A stretch of 64,000 nt of DNA from Lutispora saccharofermentans (GTDB lineage Bacteria > Bacillota > Clostridia > Lutisporales > Lutisporaceae): the NCBI RefSeq assembly GCF_024363565.1, contig NZ_JAJEKE010000017.1:1-64000 (forward strand). Direction: 5' to 3'. Made by a program: the position numbers and the translations under genes. Shown here piece after piece: positions 35,245 to 44,520 of the stretch (position 1 is its first letter; every line of letters starts with the position of its first letter). The notes beneath the pieces were generated by a model, which saw only the letters and a list, made by a program, of their open reading frames with translations, did not search any database and was not told where the DNA came from.

Positions 35245-37638
35245 CTAGCTCCTTAGCACTGCTCCAACCTGATTGGTCAGAGAATTCAATATTTTATTAT
35301 GAACCTTTGTAATATCTTCTTCGGTAAGTGTTTTTTCATCAGAGCGGTAAACTATGCTATAGGCCATGCTCTTATAGCCCTCTTCTATCTGTGAGCCTCT
35401 ATATATGTCAAACAGCTTTACCTCATCAACAAGCCTTCCGCCCTTATTTCTTATTATTTCTTCAATTTGGCCTGCAGTAACTTCCTCTGCAACTACTACT
35501 GCTATATCTCTCTCAATGGAGGGATATTTGGGAAGGGGTTTATATTTTATGGTCAGGTCAATCTGACGGAAAATTTCCTCAAAATCCAGTTCAGCGATAT
35601 ATACCCTGGATGGAATATCATAGTTATCCAGCACATCCGGATGTATTTCTCCCAAATATCCTATCCTCTTATTATTTATCAGCAGCTCAGCAGTCCTGCC
35701 CGGATGAAAGCTTTCATGATTGGAGGGAAGCACTCTGTACTTGCTGATATTTAAAATGGACAACATGTTCTCAATAATACCCTTCAAATCATAAAAATCT
35801 ACATTGCCATAAATTCCTATGGTCAAAGTATCTCGCTCATAAGCTAAATCCTTCAAGGGCAAATCTTCTGACAGATATACCTTGGATAATTCATAAAACA
35901 TTCCTTCTACTATCTTTCTATTATAGTTCCTGCTTATAACCTCAAGGATGTTCGGAATCATTGTAGTTCTCATTATGCTTTGTTCTTCTCCAAGAGGATT
36001 TAATATTTTTATCGCCTTTCTCAAGGGATTCTCTGCCTTCAGGTTTATCTGGTTGAATACGGCCGGACTCACAAAGGAATATGTGTAAGCTTCATATAAG
36101 CCCTGAGCTTCCATATTATCTCTGACAATATTTCTGATTTGCTGCTTAGCATCCCTTCCGCCTTGGGTAAAAGTTGTATCCATAAGCTTAGATGGGATAT
36201 TATTATATCCATATAATCTGGCTATCTCTTCAATCAAATCAGCTTCCATAGTCACATCATCTCTAAAAGTCGGAACTTTTATTTCTAATACTTCTTCACC
36301 AGCAACCTCAAATTCCAAAGACTCCAACATTCGTTTGACCCTGGCAATAGGTATGTCTACGCCTAAAAGCCACTTTACCCTGTCGCTCCTTAATGTGACC
36401 ATCCTTTTTTCTTTTTTAGCAGGGTAAATATCTATTGTACCGCCTACAACCTCTCCGACATCCAGCATTTCAACAAGATGGCAGGCTCTGTTCATTGCAA
36501 GGGATACGATCTCCATATCCAAGCCCTTTTCAAACCTTGAAGAAGCCTCTGTCCTCAAGCCCAATTTTTTCGATGATAATCTTATATTAACCGCATCAAA
36601 ATTAGCACATTCGAAAGCGATAGTTCTAGTATCCTCTTTAATCTCGCTGTTATAGCCGCCCATAATTCCTGCAATGCCTATTGCCTTTTTCCCGTCTGCT
36701 ATAACCAGGATTGAATCATCCAAATTTCTTTCATTTTCATCAAGAGTGGTGACCTTCTCATCCTTTTCCGCTCTTCTTACAACTATTTCTTTGTTTTCAA
36801 GCATATCAAGATCATAGGCATGCATCGGCTGCCCTGTTTCCAGCATTACGTAATTGGTTATATCGACTATGTTATTTATTGGCCTTACTCCAGCCTTTAA
36901 AAGTCTTTCCTGCATCCATGAAGGAGAGTTTTTTATCTTTACATCTTTTATCACCCGTATTGCAAATCTAAGGCATAAATCAGCATCCTTCACGCTGGCA
37001 GATATATAATCGGATGCTTCTCCATCCTTTCCAGATACTTCCTCGCTGGGGTATTTCATTTTCAGCCCAAAGGTTGCGGCAGCTTCCCTGGCTATGCCCA
37101 ATATACTAAGGCAATCCGGTCTATTATTGGTAATCTCAAATTCGATTATTTTATCATCCAGGCCCAGCACTTCTTTAATATCTTTGCCAAGAGGGTATGC
37201 CCGGTCCAGTATATATATGCCGTCAACCATATCAACACCGCTTGGAAGGCTTTCTGCGTCCAGTCCAAGCTCATCCGGCGAGCATAGCATGCCGTTTGAT
37301 TCAAGGCCCCTTAATTTGCCTCTCTTAATTTTTGTACCGTTAGGCAAGCTGGAGCCATGAAGTGCAACAGGCACATAGTCATTTTCCCTTATATTTGTTG
37401 CGCCGGTGATTATTTGAACAATTTCGCCGCCTACATCGACCTTTGTCACCAATAGTTTATCTGCATCAGGATGGGTGCTGATTTCAAGTATCTTGCCGAC
37501 AACAACCTTTTCTATATTCTGACCTATATCTTCCACACCTTCAACCATGGAGCCAGACATGGTCATTCCGTCTGCAAATTCTTTTATATCCATATCTATA
37601 TCAACATAATCTTTAAGCCATTTTATTGGTACAAGCAT
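35245..37638 (-). CDS. pheT: Phenylalanine-tRNA ligase, beta subunit
   Basis: 797 residues, full length. N-terminal tRNA-binding (EMAP-like) domain (VVGKILEISTHPDADKLLV), B3/B4 editing domain, B5 domain, the catalytic-like core (AYTYSFVSPAVFNQINLKAE) and the C-terminal anticodon-binding FDX-ACB domain (KYPSIERDIAVVV). Charges tRNA-Phe with the alpha subunit encoded 15 bases upstream. GGAGGGAGG precedes the ATG. Expression is expected to follow the pheS T-box. Confidence 0.97.
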   Translation of the reverse strand: MLVPIKWLKDYVDIDMDIKEFADGMTMSGSMVEGVEDIGQNIEKVVVGKILEISTHPDADKLLVTKVDVGGEIVQIITGATNIRENDYVPVALHGSSLPNGTKIKRGKLRGLESNGMLCSPDELGLDAESLPSGVDMVDGIYILDRAYPLGKDIKEVLGLDDKIIEFEITNNRPDCLSILGIAREAAATFGLKMKYPSEEVSGKDGEASDYISASVKDADLCLRFAIRVIKDVKIKNSPSWMQERLLKAGVRPINNIVDITNYVMLETGQPMHAYDLDMLENKEIVVRRAEKDEKVTTLDENERNLDDSILVIADGKKAIGIAGIMGGYNSEIKEDTRTIAFECANFDAVNIRLSSKKLGLRTEASSRFEKGLDMEIVSLAMNRACHLVEMLDVGEVVGGTIDIYPAKKEKRMVTLRSDRVKWLLGVDIPIARVKRMLESLEFEVAGEEVLEIKVPTFRDDVTMEADLIEEIARLYGYNNIPSKLMDTTFTQGGRDAKQQIRNIVRDNMEAQGLYEAYTYSFVSPAVFNQINLKAENPLRKAIKILNPLGEEQSIMRTTMIPNILEVISRNYNRKIVEGMFYELSKVYLSEDLPLKDLAYERDTLTIGIYGNVDFYDLKGIIENMLSILNISKYRVLPSNHESFHPGRTAELLINNKRIGYLGEIHPDVLDNYDIPSRVYIAELDFEEIFRQIDLTIKYKPLPKYPSIERDIAVVVAEEVTAGQIEEIIRNKGGRLVDEVKLFDIYRGSQIEEGYKSMAYSIVYRSDEKTLTEEDITKVHNKILNSLTNQVGAVLRS

Positions 37639-37653
37639 CTATATTCCTCCCTC

Positions 37654-38673
37654 CTAAAACTGATCTAAGAATCTCTTATCGTTTTCAAACATAAGTCTTA
37701 AATCGGAAATATCATATTTCAACATTGTGATCCTATCCAATCCCATACCAAACGCAAATCCGGAATATACTTCAGTGTCTATGCCGCAATTTGCAAGCAC
37801 ATTGGGGTGAACCATGCCTGCGCCCAATATTTCAATCCAACCGGTGTATTTGCATATGCGGCAGCCGGTTCCTCCGCAGGCAGAGCAAGTGCAATCCATC
37901 TCAGCACTGGGCTCAGTAAAAGGAAAATGGTGGGGCCTAAATTTGGTTTGAGTCTTTTCACCGTATAATTTCTTAGCAAATATATCTAAAGTACCTTTAA
38001 GATTCGCCATAGTTATTCCTTTGTCAACGACCAGACCTTCTATTTGATGAAACATCGGTGAGTGTGTAGCATCGATCTCATCTGCTCTGTATACCCTGCC
38101 GGGTACAATAACTCTAATAGGCGGTTTTTGCTTCTCCATAGTCCTAACTTGGTTGGGAGAAGTTTGAGTCCTCAATAATAATTCTTCAGTTATATAAAAT
38201 GTATCCTGCATATCTCTGGCAGGGTGATATTTGCTGTGATTAAGAGCATCAAAATTATAGTAAGCCTTCTCAATTTCCGGCCCTTCAACCACGGTAAAGC
38301 CCATTCCAATAAAAATATCCTCAATTTCATTTAATACCTTGGTCATCGGATGCCTGTTCCCCAGCTGCTTCTTTTTGCCGGGCATAGTAACATCTATAAA
38401 TTCGCTGCGCAACCTCTTTTCCAGATCTTTTCGCTTTAAACAATATGCTGTTTCCTCAATCTTGTCATTGATCTGATCTCTGACCTCATTTGCCAGCTGG
38501 CCTATGAGGGGCCTTTCCTCAGGGCTCAATTGCCCCATGCCGCGAAGCAGTTGGGTCAATTCTCCTTTTTTCCCAAGATATTTGATTCTGATTTCTTCAA
38601 GCTGCTGCGCATTTTCCACATTATCAATTTCGACAATGGATTCACTTTTAATCTTCTCCAGCTTATCTTTCAT
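37654..38673 (-). CDS. pheS: Phenylalanine-tRNA ligase, alpha subunit
   Basis: About 339 residues. N-terminal coiled coil, class II motifs including [55 protein letters not shown] and [14 protein letters not shown]; a Cys-rich stretch ([18 protein letters not shown]) is normal for bacterial PheS. ATG at 38673 chosen: AAAGGAG lies 9 bases upstream, while the longer frame to 38730 enters the T-box terminator. Confidence 0.97.
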   Translation of the reverse strand: MKDKLEKIKSESIVEIDNVENAQQLEEIRIKYLGKKGELTQLLRGMGQLSPEERPLIGQLANEVRDQINDKIEETAYCLKRKDLEKRLRSEFIDVTMPGKKKQLGNRHPMTKVLNEIEDIFIGMGFTVVEGPEIEKAYYNFDALNHSKYHPARDMQDTFYITEELLLRTQTSPNQVRTMEKQKPPIRVIVPGRVYRADEIDATHSPMFHQIEGLVVDKGITMANLKGTLDIFAKKLYGEKTQTKFRPHHFPFTEPSAEMDCTCSACGGTGCRICKYTGWIEILGAGMVHPNVLANCGIDTEVYSGFAFGMGLDRITMLKYDISDLRLMFENDKRFLDQF

Positions 38674-38704
38674 ATATAAAACTCCTTTCAATAGATCATT
38701 CAAC

Positions 38705-38743
38705 AAAAACAAAAAAAACCTCAACCCCAAAGGGACGGAGGTT
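38705..38743 (-). terminator. T-box terminator of pheST
   Basis: On the minus strand AACCTC pairs with GAGGTT and is followed by eight Ts. It forms when uncharged tRNA-Phe is scarce and the antiterminator at 38745-38760 does not form. Confidence 0.85.
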
Positions 38744-38744
38744 T

Positions 38745-38965
38745 CCGCGGTACCACCCTAATTGCCTTACGTACAGGCCACTCACAAATTAACGGTTAAC
38801 ACCGTCAGAGCCTACTGAATTTCAGCTCTGAATCTCCGGAACGAACTTCAGATATATATGGTAAACGGTACTCCCAGCCATGGTACCATATCTCTTGTAC
38901 CTTGATATAACCTACTTTTCCCTTCATTGACTTTCGTATCTAGTTTTGTATTCAGCTTATTCAGA
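38745..38965 (-). promoter_or_regulatory. T-box leader (Phe) of pheST
   Basis: The canonical T-box sequence AGGGTGGTACCGCGG is at 38745-38759. Upstream, a Stem-I-like region contains the AGTAGGTT-type bulge, and the candidate specifier codon is TTC (Phe) at 38843-38845, in TGAAGTTCG. The same alignment places ACC in the thrS leader, which supports the choice. Uncharged tRNA-Phe should stabilise the antiterminator and raise pheST expression; effects on the transporter block downstream are possible. Confidence 0.9.
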
Positions 38966-38994
38966 ATTATAACATATGATATTCTTTATTACAA
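38966..38994 (-). promoter_or_regulatory. SigA-type promoter of the pheST T-box transcript
   Basis: TTGTAA, 17-base spacer and TATAAT on the minus strand, directly before the T-box leader. Confidence 0.7.
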
Positions 38995-39014
38995 TAATGG
39001 TAAATTTTTTTTAA

Positions 39015-39818
39015 TCACCTTGCAAGCCTGTGCCTCATAATTTCATACATCAATATGGATGCAGCCACACCTGCATTTAAAGATTCCGCCCTGCCTATCA
39101 TAGGTATGTTTACCTTTAAGCTTGCTTTATCCATAACAGCACCAGTCAGCCCCTTGGATTCATTTCCTACAATTATCGCGTTTTTGTCTTTATATCTGAT
39201 ATCATAGCAAGGCATACCGTCATGAGGAGCTGCAGCTAACGTCAGGGCTCCCACGCTTTCTAAGATTCCCAGCATATGTTCAAAATCCATATCAGGAATG
39301 ATGGGCATATGAAATAAAGAGCCCATAGTTGACCTTATAGTTTTACCAGAATATATGTCCGCGCAGCCTTTTGACAAAATAGCCATATCAAAGCCGCAGG
39401 CATCTGCAGTCCTGATTATAGTGCCTACATTGCCCGGGTCTTGCACTTCTTCCAGCATTACAATATTGAAACATTTCTGCTTGATGAGTGAGGTCATGTC
39501 ATAATCTCTCTTTTTTCCTATGGCTATTACCCCTTGAGAGGTTTTTGTTTCACTTATATCTAAAAATAACTTTTCTTCCATCTCATAAACCGGAATTTTT
39601 CTTTCGATACAAGTATCAATAATATCTTGTATATCCGGATTGCCCAAAACTTCATCATGATAAAAGATGTGGCTAATATCCGCGTCATATTTTATAGCTT
39701 CCTGCAAGAGCTTAATACCTTCCAGTAAATACTCTCCGGCTGCATCCCTATATTTTTTAAATTGTAAAGATTTAGCATGCTTAATCACTTTATTCTGACT
39801 GCTGGTTATAATTTTCAC
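39015..39818 (-). CDS. TrmH/SpoU-family 2'-O-ribose RNA methyltransferase
   Basis: About 267 residues. N-terminal SpoU substrate-binding domain (SSQNKVIKHAKSLQFKKYRD, YLLEGIKLLQEA), then the knotted SPOUT domain with its three motifs: VQDPGNVGTIIRTADACGFD, IIVGNESKGLTG and IPMIGRAESLNAGVAASIL. Methylates a 23S rRNA or tRNA ribose; the RlmB-like YsgA type near pheST in Bacillus is the closest context match. GTG start at 39818 with AAAGGTG 8 bases upstream is preferred over 39839, which overlaps ktrA. Confidence 0.9.
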   Translation of the reverse strand: MKIITSSQNKVIKHAKSLQFKKYRDAAGEYLLEGIKLLQEAIKYDADISHIFYHDEVLGNPDIQDIIDTCIERKIPVYEMEEKLFLDISETKTSQGVIAIGKKRDYDMTSLIKQKCFNIVMLEEVQDPGNVGTIIRTADACGFDMAILSKGCADIYSGKTIRSTMGSLFHMPIIPDMDFEHMLGILESVGALTLAAAPHDGMPCYDIRYKDKNAIIVGNESKGLTGAVMDKASLKVNIPMIGRAESLNAGVAASILMYEIMRHRLAR

Positions 39819-39831
39819 TGCGATTTCACCT

Positions 39832-40494
39832 TTAATCAATTTTTTTCTCTAATTTCAGCAAATCTTCGTTGCTTCCTACAACAACGAGTATATCCCCTGC
39901 CTTGATAGTTTCCTGGGCTTTTGGAGAAACATTTATGCTCCCGTTGTCATTATTATTTTTAATCGCTAAAACGTTAATGCCATACTTTGCTCTCAGGTTC
40001 AGGTCTTTCAGATTTTCTCCAATCCATGAGGGAAATACTTCGAATTCAAGAAGGCTATAATCCGGCGACAACTCGATTATATCGAGTATATTTGTTGCAA
40101 TAAGATTGTGAGCTACCCTTATGCCCATATCTCTTTCAGGAAAGACGACCCTATCGGCGCCAAGCTTTTTCAACACCTTGGCATGTACCTCATTTTGAGC
40201 TTTTGCCACAATGTATTTCAAGCCCATTTCTTTAAGCATCAAGGTAGTTATTATGCTTGATTGAATATCATCGCCAATTGCAACAACGCCAACATCAAAA
40301 TTTCTGACTCCCAGGGAGCGCAGTACATTTTCGTCTGTGGCATCGGCAGCAATAGCGTGAGTGACCTTATCCGATATCCTTTGGATCAATTCTTCATCTA
40401 TATCAACAGCTAACACCTCATGTCCTATATCATATAATCGTTTTGCAAGAGCACCGCCAAAACGTCCTATTCCAATAACAACAAATTGTTTCAT
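39832..40494 (-). CDS. ktrA: Potassium uptake regulatory subunit KtrA (RCK protein)
   Basis: 220 residues. RCK_N Rossmann domain (FVVIGIGRFGGALAKRLYD, VLAVDIDEELI) and RCK_C domain (last 80 residues). A cytoplasmic ring that binds ATP/ADP or NAD(H), and in many Firmicutes c-di-AMP, gating the KtrB channel encoded 11 bases upstream. TAAGGAGG precedes the ATG. Confidence 0.93.
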   Translation of the reverse strand: MKQFVVIGIGRFGGALAKRLYDIGHEVLAVDIDEELIQRISDKVTHAIAADATDENVLRSLGVRNFDVGVVAIGDDIQSSIITTLMLKEMGLKYIVAKAQNEVHAKVLKKLGADRVVFPERDMGIRVAHNLIATNILDIIELSPDYSLLEFEVFPSWIGENLKDLNLRAKYGINVLAIKNNNDNGSINVSPKAQETIKAGDILVVVGSNEDLLKLEKKID

Positions 40495-40505
40495 TATTAA
40501 CCTCC

Positions 40506-41870
40506 TTAGCCCACCAATATTTTATCTTCAGGGTACTTCAGATTGCTTTTATGCCTGGATGCTCTTTGAGCCAGTGCCACTACTAGAGTCAGAGGACCTA
40601 CTCTTCCTGAGAACATCGTTGCAGATACTATTAGCTTGCCAATAAAGGAAAGATTCGGGCTATAATTTAAGCTTAATCCAACGGTTCCAAAAGCAGAGGC
40701 AGATTCATACATAAGAGTAAGAAAATCTGCATTCTCACTGATGGATAGAATCATAGTTACGCCTGTGACAATAAGCAAGCCTGCAGCAGTAACAGCAAGA
40801 GCCCTATACACAATGGTTTTGGAAATCCTTTTTTCAAAAACCTCCGCATCTTCGCGCCCTGTGATGACAGATACTACAGTGAGGAAGAGGATTCCCGCCG
40901 TAGTAGTTTTAATACCTCCGGCCGTTGAGCATGGAGAACCTCCGATAAACATCAATATTATGGTTAAAAATTTAGATGATGAAGTAAAGGCCGCATTATC
41001 AATTGTATTAAAGCCTGCAGTTCTTGGAGACACAGAGTGAAACAGAGAAGAAAGAATCTTTCCTGACAAAGGTAAGCCCCCCATCGTGGCAGGGTTATTA
41101 TATTCAATCATAAACAAGAATAATGCTCCGATAGTGATTAAAAATCCGGTTACGCTCAAAACCACCTTGCTGTGAAGAGATAATCTTCCAAAGCTCCTGT
41201 TGTTATATATGTCCATCCAAACGGTAAATCCTAATCCGCCGATTATGATCAACAGCATTGTGGTAAAGTTGATGACAACATTATTTACATATGGGCTGAA
41301 ACTCCTAAATCCGCCTATCAAATCAAAGCCGGCATTGCAGAAAGCTGAAATAGAATGAAACAGCCCCATGGCTATACCCTTCTTCATTCCGAACTCAGGA
41401 ACAAAAACTGTAGAATATATCACGGCTCCTGCAGCTTCAATTGTAAAGGTAGCTATAATAATGCTTTTAGTCAGCCTGACCAAGCCTTCAAGCTCATCTA
41501 GGTTTAATGCTTCCTGCATCATAATTCTTTCCCTTAGTGTTATTCTCCTCCCAACAAGCAGCGATAATAAAGTTGACATGGTCATGAAGCCCAGCCCGCC
41601 AATTTGTATTAATGCAATTATAATCACCTGACCAAAAGGGGTCCAATGTGTAGCAGTATCTACGACAACCAGACCCGTTACGCAAACAGCAGATGTGGCT
41701 GTAAAAAGAGCATTTATGAAGCCAGCACTATTTCCGTCTTTCGAAGCTATCGGCAGATTTAAAAGGATAGCCCCGGACAATATTATAGCAGCAAAACCTA
41801 TGACTAAAATTTGTGACGGTGATGCATTAATTGACTTTTTAAGAAAGCTCAATTTTATAATATCTTTCAC
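40506..41870 (-). CDS. ktrB: Potassium uptake transmembrane protein KtrB (TrkH family)
   Basis: 454 residues with about eight to ten helices in the four-fold MPM arrangement. Selectivity-filter-like turns: TSAVCVTGLVV, ISAFCNAGFDL, SVSPRTAGFNTID and the gate-loop region GGSPCSTAGGIKTTT. K+ (Na+-coupled) uptake with KtrA. The start codon is uncertain: GTG at 41870 overlaps the best GAGGTG site, and a TTG at 41852 is 15 bases away from it. The KtrA/KtrB pair is isolated here from other transport genes. Confidence 0.93.
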   Translation of the reverse strand: MKDIIKLSFLKKSINASPSQILVIGFAAIILSGAILLNLPIASKDGNSAGFINALFTATSAVCVTGLVVVDTATHWTPFGQVIIIALIQIGGLGFMTMSTLLSLLVGRRITLRERIMMQEALNLDELEGLVRLTKSIIIATFTIEAAGAVIYSTVFVPEFGMKKGIAMGLFHSISAFCNAGFDLIGGFRSFSPYVNNVVINFTTMLLIIIGGLGFTVWMDIYNNRSFGRLSLHSKVVLSVTGFLITIGALFLFMIEYNNPATMGGLPLSGKILSSLFHSVSPRTAGFNTIDNAAFTSSSKFLTIILMFIGGSPCSTAGGIKTTTAGILFLTVVSVITGREDAEVFEKRISKTIVYRALAVTAAGLLIVTGVTMILSISENADFLTLMYESASAFGTVGLSLNYSPNLSFIGKLIVSATMFSGRVGPLTLVVALAQRASRHKSNLKYPEDKILVG

Positions 41871-42024
41871 CTCTTACAGATGATCTTTTATGCTCTGTAA
41901 TAATATAATTCATAATAATCGTAATAAATATTCCTATGTCCTCAGTTTGTTAATAATTATATATATTCTAAACTTTTCCACTAAACATTTCAATCTTGAT
42001 CCGATATGCCAAAATCGGATAAAA

Positions 42025-42057
42025 ATCTTAAAAATGAAAAAGACCTTTCGGTCTTTT
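42025..42057 (-). terminator. Rho-independent terminator of infC-rpmI-rplT
   Basis: An 8-bp stem with a 4-base loop (arms 42038-42045 and 42050-42057) and a T-rich run on the minus strand; it overlaps the rplT stop. Confidence 0.85.
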
Positions 42058-42415
42058 ATGCATTTATTTTTTCTTTAGCTATATCGATCAATTTGGCAAA
42101 GCCTGCTTCATCATTAATAGCCATTTCAGCAAGCATCTTTCTGTTTATCTCAATGCCTGAAAGCTTAAGTCCATTTATGAATTTACTGTAGGATAATCCA
42201 TTGTTTCTAGCTGCTGCATTTATTCTTGCTATCCATAGCTTTCTGAAATCTCTCTTTCTGAGCTTTCTTCCTATATAAGCAAATCTTAATGCCCTGATCA
42301 CTGTTTCATTGGCTATTCTATATTTTTTACTTCTGGCGCCTACATAACCCTTAGCCAGCTTCAATGTTTTTCTACGTTTTTTATGGGCATTTACCGCTCT
42401 TTTTACTCTTGCCAT
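42056..42415 (-). CDS. rplT: 50S ribosomal protein L20
   Basis: 119 residues, typical length; [39 protein letters not shown] and [18 protein letters not shown] are the conserved blocks. Early-assembly 23S rRNA-binding protein that also represses its own operon in Bacillus by binding the leader mRNA. Last gene of infC-rpmI-rplT, with AAGGAGG upstream. Confidence 0.98.
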   Translation of the reverse strand: MARVKRAVNAHKKRRKTLKLAKGYVGARSKKYRIANETVIRALRFAYIGRKLRKRDFRKLWIARINAAARNNGLSYSKFINGLKLSGIEINRKMLAEMAINDEAGFAKLIDIAKEKINA

Positions 42416-42438
42416 GTTAATGCTGCCTCCTTATGGAA

Positions 42439-42636
42439 TTATTTATATGGTACTAATTTTCTAATAATTTTTGCCTCAGCTGCGCTGGCATAACCTGTTT
42501 TTCTAAGATTCCTTCTTCTTTTTGAAGTTTTCTTAGTCAAAATATGCTGTTTAAAAGCCTTAGCTCTTTTTACTTTTCCTGATTTAGTAAAGCTGAATCT
42601 TTTTGCCGAAGCTCTGTGGGTTTTCATTTTTGGCAT
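42439..42636 (-). CDS. rpmI: 50S ribosomal protein L35
   Basis: 65 residues, standard length; [20 protein letters not shown] and the RRNLRKTG segment identify the family. Lies 23 bases before rplT and 21 after infC, the universal gene order. Confidence 0.98.
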   Translation of the reverse strand: MPKMKTHRASAKRFSFTKSGKVKRAKAFKQHILTKKTSKRRRNLRKTGYASAAEAKIIRKLVPYK

Positions 42637-42657
42637 TACAAAGTCCTCCCTTTTCTA

Positions 42658-43173
42658 CTATTGTTTAGGCGCTAAAGTTAAAGAAAGATTTTTACCTTCC
42701 AGTTTCGCCGGTTTTTCAATAACACAATAATCCTTCAAAATTTCATAAAAACGTTCCAGGGCTTTTTCACCGTATGCCACATGGTCTATTTCTCTGCCTC
42801 TGAATCTTATGGTCACTTTAACCTTGTCACCATCATGTAAAAACTTTTGAGCATTTTTTGCTTTTACATTAAGATCATGTTCCTCTATCTTTGGAGAAAA
42901 TCTGATTTCTTTGATGTTAACAACTTTTTGGTTTTTGCGAGCTTCTTTTTCTCTCTTGCTCTGTTCAAAAGTAAATTTGCCATAGTCCATTATCTTGCAT
43001 ACCGGCGGCTTAGCCTGCGGAGCTATCTTAACAAGGTCTAATTCTCTTTCCGCGGCAATTTCAAGAGCTTGCCTGGAAGACATTATCCCAAGCTGTTCTC
43101 CATTAACATCAACTACTCTTACCTCTTTATCTCTTATATCTTCGTTGATTTGAACATCCTTATTGTTACTTAT
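42658..43173 (-). CDS. infC: Translation initiation factor IF-3, apparent AUA start
   Basis: 171 residues from an ATA codon at 43171-43173. IF-3 N-domain (VQINEDIRDKEVRVVDVNGE), linker and C-domain (KEIRFSPKIEEHDLNVKAKN, VKVTIRFRGREIDH). The ATA lies 7 bases after a perfect GGAGGTG; an in-frame TGA is three codons upstream, and the first ATG (43083) would delete the conserved N-terminal 30 residues. infC is known to start at AUU in E. coli and Bacillus so that IF-3 can repress its own non-standard initiation; AUA here would do the same. It heads the infC-rpmI-rplT operon behind an L20-type leader. Confidence 0.95.
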   Translation of the reverse strand: MSNNKDVQINEDIRDKEVRVVDVNGEQLGIMSSRQALEIAAERELDLVKIAPQAKPPVCKIMDYGKFTFEQSKREKEARKNQKVVNIKEIRFSPKIEEHDLNVKAKNAQKFLHDGDKVKVTIRFRGREIDHVAYGEKALERFYEILKDYCVIEKPAKLEGKNLSLTLAPKQ

Positions 43174-43187
43174 AGTTGATCACCTCC

Positions 43188-43310
43188 ATAATATAATTGG
43201 GCAGGTAGAAAAATCCACCTGCCCATAATAATCAATACACATGGACTATTTTACCTTATCAGCATCGCCGTAAGGTGAGAAGCGGACCTTCTACTTAAAT
43301 GCAAATCAAA
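43188..43310 (-). promoter_or_regulatory. L20-type leader (autoregulatory) of infC-rpmI-rplT
   Basis: The minus strand carries a segment AGTAGAAGGTCCGC followed by TTCTCACCTTA (43271-43282), like the start of clostridial infC leaders, then a strong 11-bp hairpin with G-U pairs (43199-43209 with 43214-43224) just before the ribosome binding site. In Bacillus, L20 binding to this leader causes premature termination. The hairpin lacks a good T-run, so control could be by translation or processing. Boundaries approximate. Confidence 0.65.
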
Positions 43311-43409
43311 TGCAAAAGCTTATAATAATTTATTAAATCTTTTTATATATTGACTAATATAGGATAGCATTATGCATTAAGATTGTCAATATATAATTTA
43401 AAGTTTTTA

Positions 43410-44519
43410 CTAGAGCTTTTTTTCTTTGTCCCGGGCATTCATATACTTCTGCCAGGCATGAAGTACCAGTGATAATGCAATTACTCCATAGGCTATAAAT
43501 GACCTGAAGTATTCACCCATTTGTGCATCTCCGAACAAGTTCTTGCCTGCTGCCGGCGACACGGAAAACAAAGTATGGAACAATATTGTACCTAATATAG
43601 CTTGACCTATTGTGGCTTTTGTAACAGTAGCACCTCCGATAACCAAAGCAGCCACGGCAAACCTTCCGACCTGCTCATGAGCTGTGTAGGTTTGCAATGT
43701 TCCTATATTTTGAAGGAAGATAATCTGTCCCCATGCAGCCAGCACTGTAGACATAACCATGGCAACAATTCTTGTTTTATCAACATTGATTCCTGCCACA
43801 TCTGCGATATGGATGTCTTGACCCAATGCTCTAAAGTTCTGACCCAGCTTTGTTTTAAGAATAAACTGATTAAAAACACATAACAATGCAATAAGTATAA
43901 ATGTAAAGACCGGTATCTTGACACCCATGATAGGAATATTGATTATGTTATCCAAAGAATTCTGAATAAGATCTAGCTCCAAAGCATTCTTTAATCCAAT
44001 ACCCCCCGGAAGTATTATTTGAGGATTTTTTACCGGTATGATAGTACCCATAAATAGTAAGAATACCAATTGATATAAACCGTTAGAGAAAAATCCCATA
44101 ATTATTCCTGTGATCATTTCACGGCCTTTGGTTTTGTTCAAGATCTTACCTACTCCGTAACCGAAAAGAACGGCAAAAGGAGTGGCAAACGCAACCGCGG
44201 CAAGAAGCCCCGGTACACCACCAATGTTCATTATTATAATAAAAATAAGCCCTATCTGTCCGGCGATTGCACCAACCACTATAGCAAAGTTAAGGCCCAT
44301 CCCGGCCAGCACGGGAATTATCAGTGCAATAACCAGGAATAGATTTCTATTTAATCTTAGAATTACATCCGAAATAATATATTTCAAAGACAGTTTAGAC
44401 AAAACAGCACCCGCAATGCATACTACTGCAAATAATAGCGGAACTGAGTACTTGGACATAGCTGCCAGTATACTGAACTTATTTGCTTTTTTGCTGTCAA
44501 TTTTTAATTCAGTATTCAT
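43410..44519 (-). CDS. ABC transporter permease (BMP/ribose-like importer), subunit 2
   Basis: About 369 residues with some ten hydrophobic segments; similar to the BPD_transp_2 fold of RbsC and NupP/YufP (LNFAIVVGAIAGQIGLIFII, ALGQDIHIADVAGINVDKTR). Start set at the ATG 44519, 8 bases after GGAGGTGG, leaving 1 base after the stop of the partner permease. Last gene of the importer. In other clostridia this gene pair occurs with DUF3798 lipoproteins; the substrate is not established. Confidence 0.88.
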   Translation of the reverse strand: MNTELKIDSKKANKFSILAAMSKYSVPLLFAVVCIAGAVLSKLSLKYIISDVILRLNRNLFLVIALIIPVLAGMGLNFAIVVGAIAGQIGLIFIIIMNIGGVPGLLAAVAFATPFAVLFGYGVGKILNKTKGREMITGIIMGFFSNGLYQLVFLLFMGTIIPVKNPQIILPGGIGLKNALELDLIQNSLDNIINIPIMGVKIPVFTFILIALLCVFNQFILKTKLGQNFRALGQDIHIADVAGINVDKTRIVAMVMSTVLAAWGQIIFLQNIGTLQTYTAHEQVGRFAVAALVIGGATVTKATIGQAILGTILFHTLFSVSPAAGKNLFGDAQMGEYFRSFIAYGVIALSLVLHAWQKYMNARDKEKKL

Positions 44520-44520
44520 T

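Noticed and set aside
37779..37979. 66-codon minus-strand frame inside pheS
   Set aside because: Out-of-frame shadow of a well-conserved synthetase region.
38817..38819. TTC in the GCTGAAATTCAG stem as pheS T-box specifier
   Set aside because: The same stem recurs in the thrS leader without a Thr codon; aligning both leaders points to TTC at 38843-38845 and ACC at 55489-55491 instead.
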